Shown here: positions 1 through 8,130 of the stretch, piece by piece | How positions within the stretch are numbered: position 1 is the first letter of the stretch | How the letters are laid out: every line of letters starts with the position of its first letter | DNA from: Pedobacter sp. | GTDB taxonomy: Bacteria > Bacteroidota > Bacteroidia > Sphingobacteriales > Sphingobacteriaceae | Assembly: GCA_025351765.1 (NCBI GenBank) | Contig: JANXVH010000165.1 | Location: forward strand, 1 to 36,655 | Direction of reading: 5' to 3' | DNA length: 36,655 nt | The notes under the pieces: generated by a model | Seen by the model: only the letters and a program-made list of their open reading frames with translations | The model's database searches: none | Told to the model about the DNA's origin: nothing | Made by a program: the position numbers and the translations under genes

Positions 1-654
1 CTTTCTTATCCATTCTGGATAGATTTTATATGAAATTTTGAGGTAGGGGATAGTATAAAAGTAAGCTACAATTGTACTAATCAAAATGCCGCCTATTTGA
101 ACCCACGCCAATATTAGCAACGATGTTTCGAAATTAAAAAAAAAGCAACTCAATACAAATATAAAAAAAGTGATTTGCCTTATCAGGTTGGTGATAAATA
201 TACCATTGTATTTAAGGTTTGCATATTGAATGGAATTGAATTGCGTTAATAAAAACGTTAATATAAATGATATATTAAATACATAAAAAAGAGTAGACAG
301 TTCCGGAGAGCTCCACAATCTGCTCAGCCATCCGGCAAAGACCAAATTAACTACAATGCAGATAACTGAAAGCACCCCACTTATGGTAAAAGAGGCTGAA
401 ATAATTTTCGGATGCTCTATCTCTGTACTAGAAGATAAAAATTTGACTAAAGCATTCTGTATTAGTCCACCTCTAATCATCTCAAGTATGGTGGTTGTAG
501 ACATAAAAAGAGTCCATGCACCAAAATCATGTTTTGTAAGTATTCTTACTAAAAAATAAAAGCTTCCAATTCCAAAAAAAACACCAGAAAAATTCTGAAT
601 TATATTTATGAACCCTGATTTAAGCCAATACCCGTCGTTGTTTATTTTAGTCAT
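1..654 (-). CDS. Polysaccharide flippase (Wzx/MOP superfamily), 3' part missing
   Basis: The frame is open from an ATG at 654 to the window edge (218 codons), so the C-terminal half is missing. The product is very hydrophobic. It begins with a short polar tail, then 'WLKSGFINIIQNFSGVFFG' and a long hydrophobic stretch ending in 'HDFGAWTLF'. That resembles the first two helices of bacterial O-antigen/exopolysaccharide flippases of the MOP (MATE-like) superfamily, which move lipid-linked repeat units across the inner membrane. Further membrane segments follow at about residues 83-100, 118-135 and 160-210. The stop of the next gene upstream (658-660) lies 3 bp before this start, so the two are probably co-transcribed. 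Neighbouring glycosyltransferases support the role. The family call is by pattern and context, and the substrate is unknown. Confidence 0.75.
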   Translation of the reverse strand, partial: MTKINNDGYWLKSGFINIIQNFSGVFFGIGSFYFLVRILTKHDFGAWTLFMSTTTILEMIRGGLIQNALVKFLSSSTEIEHPKIISASFTISGVLSVICIVVNLVFAGWLSRLWSSPELSTLFYVFNISFILTFLLTQFNSIQYANLKYNGIFITNLIRQITFFIFVLSCFFFNFETSLLILAWVQIGGILISTIVAYFYTIPYLKISYKIYPEWIRK

Positions 655-657
655 AGA

Positions 658-1605
658 TTAAAAATGAGTGTCTATAAAGGATTTAACTTCTTCATCAGAT
701 TTGGCATGTAAAATTTCCGCTCCTGATAATTTTGGATAGAGTGTTTTAAAACACTGGAAATAATGTTCCGGGCCTTCTTTTGAAAGTATTAAGTTAATTC
801 CTCCAAAATAACTAGCTAATGAAGCTGTTCCTCCATGTACTGAAATGAATCGTTCACAATTAGCATACACTGCAAACTGAAGTTCATTAAAGCTGGAATG
901 GTCTGTCTTACTATTTTGATAAATATCATCAAGGAAAATAACTTCAGAATGATTTTTTTTAATAAATTCATGATCATTGAGCTCATACGTTTGACTGTTG
1001 TCTTCAACGATATCTATCGGTTTAGGTCTGTTGTAAATTATGGTATATTTTGACTTTAGTGTTGATATAATCTGATTTAATAGATCGATACTGTAATAAC
1101 TAATAGGAGGGCCTCCCCATTCGCTATTATATCTGTTTGCAATAATGAGTATTGGTTTTTTAAACGTGTATTTACTGTTTCTGTAATTTTGTTTCAAGGG
1201 TACTGGTTCCCATTTAGCCATATCATAGTCTTGGCTATATAAAATCCTAGGAATATCGAAATTGTAATTTCCTTCATTTGTCCTTAAATCATACCTCTCC
1301 TCATGATTCTCTGAGAAAAAATATAAATCTTTGGTGTATTTTGAGGAAATAGTCTTATTTAATGTTCCGTTTTTAAAATGCCAATAAGCATGTGGTAAGA
1401 CGAACATAACTTCTTGTCCAAATTCTCCATCAAAATCAATTACTTTATACTTAGATTTATTTATATAATCGCTAATAAAATATTTGATTTGAGTCAATTT
1501 GCAGTAAATGGTATCCCTATAGAAATACCTTAAGCTTTTAGGCACGCTGTTATATCTGATTAAAACATACAGGCTTAAAATTTTATTGATTAGCTTTTTA
1601 TACAT
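658..1605 (-). CDS. Glycan-locus protein, probable glycosyltransferase (GT-B-like)
   Basis: This is a 315-residue soluble protein with a basic, aromatic N-terminus and no clear signal peptide. I do not recognise it firmly. The C-terminal third has 'FNELQFAVYANCERFISVHG' followed by GGTASLASYFGG and, slightly later, 'KEGPEHY'. A glycine-rich turn after a beta strand, then a Gly-Pro-Glu element, is what nucleotide-sugar binding halves of GT-B fold glycosyltransferases often show. The N-terminal 'DGEFGQEVMFVLPHAYW' is also seen in uncharacterised proteins of capsule clusters. It sits between a flippase (3 bp downstream) and a GT8 gene (4 bp upstream), so a role in repeat-unit assembly is likely. 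Alternatives are a polysaccharide-modifying enzyme or a GT61-like transferase. Confidence 0.5.
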   Translation of the reverse strand: MYKKLINKILSLYVLIRYNSVPKSLRYFYRDTIYCKLTQIKYFISDYINKSKYKVIDFDGEFGQEVMFVLPHAYWHFKNGTLNKTISSKYTKDLYFFSENHEERYDLRTNEGNYNFDIPRILYSQDYDMAKWEPVPLKQNYRNSKYTFKKPILIIANRYNSEWGGPPISYYSIDLLNQIISTLKSKYTIIYNRPKPIDIVEDNSQTYELNDHEFIKKNHSEVIFLDDIYQNSKTDHSSFNELQFAVYANCERFISVHGGTASLASYFGGINLILSKEGPEHYFQCFKTLYPKLSGAEILHAKSDEEVKSFIDTHF

Positions 1606-1609
1606 ACGT

Positions 1610-2491
1610 TTAATTAAAAATCTTCTTAATCTTATTTGCGATTTTCTTTAGATATCTGTGATAATTGTTATACGGTTGGAAACCTTTCCAGGGTGTCGAT
1701 TCCAGATAGGTAAAAAAAATGCGTTTGTAATTTTTGTTGAACTTATAGGTAGAATAAATTGGTTTATTACCTATAAAATGAATAATAAATGGGTCTGGCT
1801 CTTCTGAAATTGCAAAGCAGTTCCATTTAGAATCAAGCTCTTTCCATCTATTTGCCAATACAACGTTTAGCCCATATTGATCAGGAAAAGACGCATACTT
1901 AATATTATCGTTTACACATTTTATTATTTTTTTAGCTAATTCTTCTTTTCTCCACAATTCTAGATTCATTAAAAGCATCCCACTATTGAAATACTTTACA
2001 CCTTTGTCTAAACCCAGTTCCTGATAATTCTTAATACCTCCCCAGGGATTACTAACAGTTAAGCTTCTATCAAGAACTCCAGCCACAGGATGATTACCTA
2101 ATTCCATAGACCAAAGTTCAGATATGTCTTTAACAACGATCATATCGACATCTAAATAGATAACCTTTTTTATGGAATCCTCTAAAAAATGAGGTATAAG
2201 TATGCGGAGATAAACATTCAATGGAAAGGAAGAGCTATCAGACGGAAGTGAGATATTAGACTCAATAATTTCATTCATTTTTATCCAGTGTATAGAAATA
2301 AGGTTATTTTCTATACAGCTCTCTACCTTCCTTCGGTTTTCATCGCTAACATTATCTTCTACAATATGAAAATGAATTTCGTCCTGTCCAAGATAGTTCA
2401 TCTCAATAGACTTAAGTAGGGCACCCAAAAGTATAGTGAAATGGTTGTCGCAAACACAAACAATATTTATATTGTTAATTTCTACTTTCAT
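1610..2491 (-). CDS. Glycosyltransferase family 8 (LgtC/general stress-like)
   Basis: This 293-residue enzyme has the standard GT8 landmarks. Residues 5-25 form the opening strand 'INIVCVCDNHF'. The metal-binding D-x-D lies at D114-V-D116 ('IYLDVDMIVV'), followed by DISELW. 'KYFNSGMLLMNLELWR' is at 167-181 and 'DQYGLNVVLANRW' at 204-216. The C-terminal His-Phe-x-Gly-x-x-Pro element is present as 'HFIGNKPI' at 238-245. GT8 enzymes transfer galactose, glucose or related sugars from UDP donors with retention of configuration, usually in LPS or capsule outer core. The start codon overlaps the stop of the upstream GT2 gene (ATGA), which implies translational coupling. The C-terminus is basic and may touch the membrane. 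The exact sugar cannot be read from sequence. Confidence 0.88.
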   Translation of the reverse strand: MKVEINNINIVCVCDNHFTILLGALLKSIEMNYLGQDEIHFHIVEDNVSDENRRKVESCIENNLISIHWIKMNEIIESNISLPSDSSSFPLNVYLRILIPHFLEDSIKKVIYLDVDMIVVKDISELWSMELGNHPVAGVLDRSLTVSNPWGGIKNYQELGLDKGVKYFNSGMLLMNLELWRKEELAKKIIKCVNDNIKYASFPDQYGLNVVLANRWKELDSKWNCFAISEEPDPFIIHFIGNKPIYSTYKFNKNYKRIFFTYLESTPWKGFQPYNNYHRYLKKIANKIKKIFN

Positions 2492-3255
2492 TTGTACAAA
2501 TCAATATTAAACTTAACATTCTTGTATAATCCGCGAATTACACGGATAAATACATTATTGCTCTCTCTCAAACTATTTCGTTTTACTGTACTTGGTTCCA
2601 GCGTTGAGTTTATCTGATCAAATAAATCTTTAAACTTATCGTAATATATTGCTTTACCTGACTTTCTTAAGAAGGTCATCATCATCTTATATTCTGCAGC
2701 ATCACTTTTTATACCTTCTTCATACTCTCCAAATTTTTCTAGAAAATTACTTTTTCTTAAATGGGGGTGGTCACTATAATAATAGAATTTTTGATATCCT
2801 ACTTTTAATGGACTAAATATCATTTCAGAAAATCCATGCTTCAGGTATTTTAAATTTGGATATTTAAAATAAGAGTAATAACGTGCCATATCCAAATCTT
2901 CACGCACCTTTAAAATCCCCAAAGAATCTTGTAATTTCTCGGGAAATATTTCTTTAGGAACAAAATCTTCCTGAATATATAAAGTAAATGGTGTTTTTAC
3001 AGATTTTTGCCCTTTATTAAGATTATTAGCAAGTCCTTTATTCTTATCCGCTGTGATTAGTGTGAAAACATATTTAGTTTGCAAACCCATAATCAAATCT
3101 AAATGAACTTTTTCACTAGCATCGTCTGAAACAATGATTTCATTAAAGGTACAATTGAGTTTTTCAAAGCTTTCTAACAATCTTTGAAGTGAATGGCTCC
3201 TATTATAATGAGTTATTAATAGGGTGACGTCGTTAAAATTATACTTCATTGCCAT
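2488..3255 (-). CDS. Glycosyltransferase family 2 (GT-A)
   Basis: A GT2-type protein of 255 residues. The N-terminus reads 'VTLLITHYNRSHSLQRLLES', the typical first strand and helix of GT2. 'IIVSDDAS' (about 40-47) supplies the first nucleotide-binding aspartates. 'ADKNKGLANNLNKG' is the usual asparagine/glycine turn, and 'LYIQEDFVP' stands where the D-x-D strand is expected, so the metal site is Q-E-D rather than canonical. It is the first gene of the minus-strand glycan operon and overlaps the GT8 gene by 4 bp. ATGs at 3255 and 3249 are both possible starts; the second gives MKYNF. Acceptor and donor are unknown. Confidence 0.82.
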   Translation of the reverse strand: MAMKYNFNDVTLLITHYNRSHSLQRLLESFEKLNCTFNEIIVSDDASEKVHLDLIMGLQTKYVFTLITADKNKGLANNLNKGQKSVKTPFTLYIQEDFVPKEIFPEKLQDSLGILKVREDLDMARYYSYFKYPNLKYLKHGFSEMIFSPLKVGYQKFYYYSDHPHLRKSNFLEKFGEYEEGIKSDAAEYKMMMTFLRKSGKAIYYDKFKDLFDQINSTLEPSTVKRNSLRESNNVFIRVIRGLYKNVKFNIDLYK

Positions 3256-3355
3256 GCAAAATCGGTTTCATTAAATATACTGCAATATCCGTTATTTTTA
3301 ACAACATTTGATAACTTTACTTGACAGGTATTGATCTTATTTAATACTATTTAAT

Positions 3356-4168
3356 ATGAGGCAGATAAAAATTCCTAAGCAAATACAAAAATTTTTAACC
3401 CTGGATTTCAATGCCGAAAGCAGTTGTAGTTCGATAAATATAGCTTATAAAAAGCTTAGCAAAGAAGGTAAACCTGTTGTATCTATTGTTATCCCTGCTT
3501 ACAACGAAGAGGCCAATATTATTCCTACTCTTGGTTCTCTAGCTAATAATTTAACTTCAAAAATAGTCGAAATAATAGTTGTCAATAACAATTCTACCGA
3601 TCGGACAGAAGCAATAGCTAAGCTTTGTGGTGTAAAGTGTATTCTTGAGTCAAAACAAGGTATAACAAATGCTAGAAATGCAGGTCTTTCTCAGGCTACA
3701 GGAACTTACATTTTAAATGCTGATGCTGACACGATATATCCAGAAGATTGGATTGACCAAATGGTAGATCCTTTGCTCAATTTTTCTGATACAGCATTAA
3801 CATACGGGCAATTTTCATTAATTCCCACTGGATCTACCTCTAGAACGGTTTACTATTTCTATGAAAAGCTCGCTGAAATTACAAGAATGATTAATCGATC
3901 GAGAAAAGATGAAGCCGTAAATGTTTATGGATTTAATTCTGGATTTAGAAGACTTCAGGGTTTAGATGTGGATGGATTTAACCACCCTAACGGAACAAAT
4001 GAAGATGGGTGGCTTGCATTAAAACTTAGAAATAAAGGATTCGGTCGGTTACATTGCGTTACTAGTAGAAAGACATTAGTATGGACAACGGATCGCAGAA
4101 TTCAATTAGACGGAGGCTTATTTAAGGCAATTTTAAAGAGAGCTAACAGAATTCTCAAGAAAGCTTGA
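3356..4168 (+). CDS. Glycosyltransferase family 2
   Basis: A 270-residue GT2 enzyme with about 40 extra N-terminal residues before the catalytic core. The core begins 'VVSIVIPAYNEEANIIPTLG' (41-60), then 'IIVVNNNSTDRT' (first donor-binding motif), 'SKQGITNARNAGLSQATG', and the D-x-D strand 'LNADADTIYPEDW' near residue 115. There is no transmembrane tail, so it is probably cytoplasmic and acts on a lipid-linked acceptor. It is divergent from the minus-strand glycan operon (100 bp between starts) and convergent with the DUF418 gene. Its last 36 bp overlap that gene's 3' end. Confidence 0.88.
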   Translation: MRQIKIPKQIQKFLTLDFNAESSCSSINIAYKKLSKEGKPVVSIVIPAYNEEANIIPTLGSLANNLTSKIVEIIVVNNNSTDRTEAIAKLCGVKCILESKQGITNARNAGLSQATGTYILNADADTIYPEDWIDQMVDPLLNFSDTALTYGQFSLIPTGSTSRTVYYFYEKLAEITRMINRSRKDEAVNVYGFNSGFRRLQGLDVDGFNHPNGTNEDGWLALKLRNKGFGRLHCVTSRKTLVWTTDRRIQLDGGLFKAILKRANRILKKA

Positions 4169-5401
4169 TGTTTTAATGGGTTTTTTTCTGAATTTTTGCC
4201 ATTTAAGTAACACGCCTGATCTCCACAGCCATTCTATAGGTCCAAACTCAAAGTGTTTCATCCACACATTACTGAGAATAATTTGAATCACAAAAATACA
4301 AATTGCCAATAAATATTTATTGGCTGGTGATTCATAGAGGAACATTCCACCTGCAATATTGTAAAATAAAAGAAGTGCGATGATACTTTGTAAAATATAG
4401 TTAGTAAGCGCAGTTTTGCCTAATGCAGAAAACGGATGAAAAAAATTCCCCCATTTCTTATTTGTAATTAAAACCGATGCACCCGAAATGTAGAATACAC
4501 ATCCGGCAATATTGGCAATATTAACTATAAGACACTCGTAAATGTATTGTAAAGGATTTCTCCCCCAATTGTTTGTATCCAAGTAGTGGTTTTTATTGAC
4601 TACATGTACAATAAACATAAATATCAAAGCTACAATCCCAGAATATTTTGCCGCTGAAATTTTTATTGCAAGCTCTTGCTCGCCTTCTAAATAGATTTTT
4701 CTTCGACCTACATAAGCTCCCAGAACAAAATAGCCGAAAGTAAGAAAGATTCTGCCACTATCGATCTGATACCACAATTTGCCATATATTCCTTTTATAT
4801 TAAAAATAAGAAGATCTTTCAATGACCCGCTTTCAATTAGAGTCATGTATTTCTTTGAATAGGAAGCATAACCTGAAGGAAATGGCATTTTATTGAAAAG
4901 CACGTCACGACTATCGAAAATTTGCAAAGCAATCCCAGGAATGTTTATAAGGCAAATTATAGCAATAATTAATAAACTTTTATTGGATGCTTTTTCAAAA
5001 AATAGTAATGCAAATGCAAGAGGAGTATAGATGACTAATATGTCACCCATCCATATCATTTGGTGAATAAGGCCAAATACACCTAAAAGCCAAAATCTTC
5101 TTATACAAAGTGTTTTAGGATTTTTATAATTCTGTTTAAAGCTTTCAGACTGAATTATGAATCCAACTCCGAACAGAAATGCGAATATTCCATAAAATTT
5201 TGAAGCGACAAAGTTTTGATTAAATAAAACTATAACTCTGTTTAAAGGGTCGCTAAAATTACTATTAAAATTTAATGGCCTGGGGCCGGCTAGATGACAT
5301 AAAATATAATGCGCTAGAATAATTCCCAATAAGGACATGCCCCTCAATATGTCAAGACTTTCTATACGTTTGGGGATCGGATTTATATTCTTAACTTTCA
5401 T
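4133..5401 (-). CDS. DUF418 multi-pass membrane protein
   Basis: A 422-residue integral membrane protein. The N-terminal 'RIESLDILRGMSLLGIILAH' is the signature opening of the DUF418/YeiB group, related to the acyltransferase-3-like 'RxxxLDxLRG' membrane proteins. The C-terminal part reads 'ALGKTALTNYILQSIIALLL' and ends in 'FEFGPIEWLWRSGV', which is diagnostic of the DUF418 domain. About ten hydrophobic segments alternate with short loops. The function of the family is not established; acyl transfer to surface glycans has been suggested from distant similarity. Its place beside glycosyltransferase genes fits a glycan-modifying role but does not prove it. The 3' end runs 36 bp into the convergent GT2 gene. 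Confidence 0.85.
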   Translation of the reverse strand: MKVKNINPIPKRIESLDILRGMSLLGIILAHYILCHLAGPRPLNFNSNFSDPLNRVIVLFNQNFVASKFYGIFAFLFGVGFIIQSESFKQNYKNPKTLCIRRFWLLGVFGLIHQMIWMGDILVIYTPLAFALLFFEKASNKSLLIIAIICLINIPGIALQIFDSRDVLFNKMPFPSGYASYSKKYMTLIESGSLKDLLIFNIKGIYGKLWYQIDSGRIFLTFGYFVLGAYVGRRKIYLEGEQELAIKISAAKYSGIVALIFMFIVHVVNKNHYLDTNNWGRNPLQYIYECLIVNIANIAGCVFYISGASVLITNKKWGNFFHPFSALGKTALTNYILQSIIALLLFYNIAGGMFLYESPANKYLLAICIFVIQIILSNVWMKHFEFGPIEWLWRSGVLLKWQKFRKKPIKTSSFLENSVSSL

Positions 5402-5828
5402 TTAATAATATATATTACAGCGTCGAAGTTAACTTAACTATGTCTCTTCATTGACATGTGTAAAATAAATATCTGAAATAAAAATTAAATAGTGCTTATT
5501 TTTATTGATAAAAAAATGACAACTTGTAAATTCTCTATTAAAATAAATAACTAAACATTAGTTGGTTCAGTAAACTTTACGACAAAAGTACCGCAAATAA
5601 TTTTAAATGATTGGGGCTATACCAGTTTTAAGGTACTAGTGCACAATTCATTATCACTAACTATAAGCCGTTGGACGGAATATTTTTGCAAGAAAAATTA
5701 CACTGTTTGGGTGGGAATGTATTATGTTGGATGAGGGCTTAAAAGATAGGATAAGGAATATATTCAAATCTCTTTTATACGACAAAGCAGCAACTATATT
5801 TTAAAATAGTTGCTGCTTTGTCAGTTAA
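5402..5828. other. Intergenic region with one long hairpin
   Basis: About 430 bp without a convincing gene. The first 180 bp are very AT-rich and probably contain the promoter of the DUF418 gene. Around 5660-5740 there are short open stretches in two frames with mixed composition, but neither gives a product I recognise. They could be remains of a decayed gene. The segment ends in a perfect 17-bp inverted repeat (5781-5822), listed separately. Confidence 0.5.
5781..5822 (-). terminator. Perfect 17-bp stem-loop after LruC lipoprotein gene
   Basis: The left arm GACAAAGCAGCAACTAT (5781-5797) is exactly complementary to ATAGTTGCTGCTTTGTC (5806-5822) with an 8-nt loop. It starts 7 bp after the stop codon of the 693-residue lipoprotein gene on the minus strand. 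There is no clean U-tract on either side (the minus strand continues GTATAAAAG), so it may act as an mRNA 3'-end stabiliser or an inefficient terminator rather than a textbook intrinsic terminator. Confidence 0.65.
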
Positions 5829-7910
5829 TTATTTACCTGATGGATATATTAATTTTTTGTTGATGTAGCCATCTTTATCTGAATACCAGTCATCATATTT
5901 GTAGCCTCCCGATTTAGCCCATTCGTCAAAGTGTGTAAATACTTGCGAAATATTTATTTTCTCTTGTGGATAGCTAAAAGTGCCATATATGTCAATCCCA
6001 AAAGGCTTATTGTTGGCTGTTACATAATATCTTCCGGTTTTCGGATCAGAAGTATCAGATCCCGTACCTAAAGTTTTTAAGTTAACCAGGTCGGTTGGTG
6101 CTTTGTTAACCAAATGTACTTCTCGCCCTCTGTCAAGCCCGCTAATCATGAACGGATTAAATGGTGCTAAAGCTGTAAAATCATCAGACAATGGGCTTGT
6201 GAATTGCATATATAATTTAACAGTTTCTCCAGTTAACTTGCCTGAGCCTGGAAGCGTGTTGATATAGTATGTGCCATTAAAAAGGTTTTGGAAGTTATCA
6301 AATGGTATGATAACAGCTTTTTCTTGGCCAGCTTCTGTACCGTTGCCAGCTAATTTCAAATAAGATTCTTTGATACTTGATCCAGAAACTTTTGAGATTG
6401 CATCTGATGATATTGGCAATTGAACACCAAAGCCATTTTTTTGAGATGCACCAGCTGCAAGAGGGGTGTACTCTGCGGTTAAATCGGCAACGTTATTCGT
6501 TGCACTCATTGCAAATTTATACCTATAATTAACCACTAAGTCGTTTAGGTCATAATCGCCCTCATTTGGCCAAAGATCTTCAAAAGCTGTAGTACCCCAA
6601 GTGAGCTCACTTGGATAATATCTATCGTAGGCGCGATCTTTGTCTTTAGGATATACATCCCTGTCGTCAGGCACACCATCACCATCAGTATCAACTATTT
6701 TTTCTTCTAGAAAAGGAATATCTTTAGGAGATATAGCTTCAACCGGATTAGATTGTGCGTAAACTACCAAGTCATTGAAATCGTGATCACAACCAGGTAG
6801 CCTTCTATCAATATCTTCAAACCCAATCAGAAATTTGCTCTGGGCAGCGTGATTTAACAATACATTATGGCGTTGTAATTTTCCCTCTTCTGGATTTAAA
6901 TATTCATTTGAATAAAATGTAGTATTGTTTGTACTGATCGTTTTATCATCATTATAAGAATTTTGAATTAAAACAAAAGCAATAGAAGTACCGGCTTTAA
7001 ACCTGCCTATTTTAACCTTATCGCCAGTTAACATATTCCCGGCTCCATTATGTCCCTTTAGAGATGCATTTGGAAAAATCATATGTACACTATCAATATC
7101 ATTAGCGTCTACTGGTGGATGTCCTGTAGGAAAAGTATAAAAACCAAAAGCATTTCGGTAATCTGCACCTTCATGAACAAATGTAATCCAAACATCAGCC
7201 AAGGCAGTAATTGATAAATTTGAAGGAGCTTCAGTAGCAATGAATTTGTCTGCTATATATTTCGATTCAGGAAGCGAATTGTTGATTAACGCTTTCAGCG
7301 CATTAAAATCAATATTGTCAGGAGTAGACAGTCTGTCTTCATTGGGGCGACCTAATTCATCGAATTTTTTTGGATCATAGTCGAAAACAGTTTTAGAACT
7401 GATGCCGTTTACTCCATTTGTTAAAACTGATAACTTAAAATTATCTGGTGTCGCATAACTGATTTTACTGGTATTAATATTTCCGCTTTTAACATTTTTT
7501 CCGCCAATAATTGCAGTTATAATATTGTTTGAAGCATAAGTTGAAACATTTCTTAATAAACCGAAATATTGCGCATCTACTATAAAATTTTGAATAGAAC
7601 TCGGCACAGTTACTTTAGTTCTAGCGTAACCTTCGCTATTGCTTATTACTTTAGTTAGTTCTCTGCCTGTGCCAATATTATCTGGGTTATATATCTTAAC
7701 CATCACACCTTTCAAAGGTGTTTCTTTGTCATTCAAAAGCCTGATGTTAATCGTTACTTCTTTGGTAGACTTGTAAGCAAATCCATCTGGCGCAACTTTA
7801 TCGCCAATAAGTGTTTTTTGCATTTCCTCAACAGGACTGATGGATTTTTTACATCCAGCAATTGATAGTGTGGCTAAAAAGAAGGTCGCTAAAAGTAGAT
7901 TTCTATTCAT
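5829..7910 (-). CDS. LruC-domain lipoprotein with DUF4114-type domain
   Basis: The ATG at 7910 gives 693 residues and starts a lipoprotein signal peptide ending in the lipobox 'LSIAGC'. A GTG 27 bp upstream is possible but would put a polar tail before the signal. After the lipid anchor comes an Ig-like region. In the middle, 'LIGFEDIDRRLPGCDHDFND' followed by LVVYA is typical of DUF4114. Next is a calcium-binding-type motif 'DTDGDGVPDDRDVYPKDKD', then the LruC domain with 'FEDLWPNEGDYDLNDLVVNY'. LruC was named from a Leptospira outer-surface lipoprotein, and Bacteroidota carry many paralogues thought to be surface-exposed. A similar gene follows upstream but is separated by a terminator, so each is probably its own transcription unit. 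Specific function is unknown. Confidence 0.85.
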   Translation of the reverse strand: MNRNLLLATFFLATLSIAGCKKSISPVEEMQKTLIGDKVAPDGFAYKSTKEVTINIRLLNDKETPLKGVMVKIYNPDNIGTGRELTKVISNSEGYARTKVTVPSSIQNFIVDAQYFGLLRNVSTYASNNIITAIIGGKNVKSGNINTSKISYATPDNFKLSVLTNGVNGISSKTVFDYDPKKFDELGRPNEDRLSTPDNIDFNALKALINNSLPESKYIADKFIATEAPSNLSITALADVWITFVHEGADYRNAFGFYTFPTGHPPVDANDIDSVHMIFPNASLKGHNGAGNMLTGDKVKIGRFKAGTSIAFVLIQNSYNDDKTISTNNTTFYSNEYLNPEEGKLQRHNVLLNHAAQSKFLIGFEDIDRRLPGCDHDFNDLVVYAQSNPVEAISPKDIPFLEEKIVDTDGDGVPDDRDVYPKDKDRAYDRYYPSELTWGTTAFEDLWPNEGDYDLNDLVVNYRYKFAMSATNNVADLTAEYTPLAAGASQKNGFGVQLPISSDAISKVSGSSIKESYLKLAGNGTEAGQEKAVIIPFDNFQNLFNGTYYINTLPGSGKLTGETVKLYMQFTSPLSDDFTALAPFNPFMISGLDRGREVHLVNKAPTDLVNLKTLGTGSDTSDPKTGRYYVTANNKPFGIDIYGTFSYPQEKINISQVFTHFDEWAKSGGYKYDDWYSDKDGYINKKLIYPSGK

Positions 7911-7967
7911 AATTGACGGTTTTGAAAGTTTGGTCACACATTCTATTGAAAAAATTATTCCAAATAG

Positions 7968-7993
7968 TTTATCAATTATAAAATATTGATAAA
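7968..7993. promoter_or_regulatory. Inverted repeat upstream of LruC lipoprotein gene
   Basis: TTTATCAAT (7968-7976) and ATTGATAAA (7985-7993) form a perfect 9-bp inverted repeat with an 8-bp AT-only spacer, 58 bp before the chosen ATG of the downstream minus-strand lipoprotein gene. The position suits an operator or promoter-proximal site. It could be chance in such AT-rich DNA. Confidence 0.35.
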
Positions 7994-8073
7994 CAGTGTG
8001 TTGTAAAATTGTATTGATTTTATAAGGAGATTAAAACGCTCATTATGGGTAAATTTATCTACAAATACTAATA

Positions 8074-8107
8074 AAAAAATCCCCAATGCATGCAGTGGGG
8101 ATTTTTT
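8074..8107. terminator. Intrinsic terminator after the second LruC gene
   Basis: A-rich arm followed by CCCCA (8081-8085), a 10-nt loop, TGGGG (8096-8100) and a run of seven T. On the minus strand it reads as a G/C stem followed by a U-tract, 23 bp past the stop of the 811-residue lipoprotein gene. The A/T flanks extend the stem to about 12 bp, and the element is symmetric enough to work in both directions. Confidence 0.8.
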
Positions 8108-8130
8108 TATTAGTAGCTCTTAATTAAGAG

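Noticed and set aside
356..559. 67-residue plus-strand reading frame
   Set aside because: It runs antisense inside the flippase gene, which has a much better family match; a shadow frame.
5640..5740. Possible transposase or gene remnant upstream of the LruC gene
   Set aside because: Two frames give short peptides, but neither matches anything I know, and no terminal repeats or target duplication are visible.
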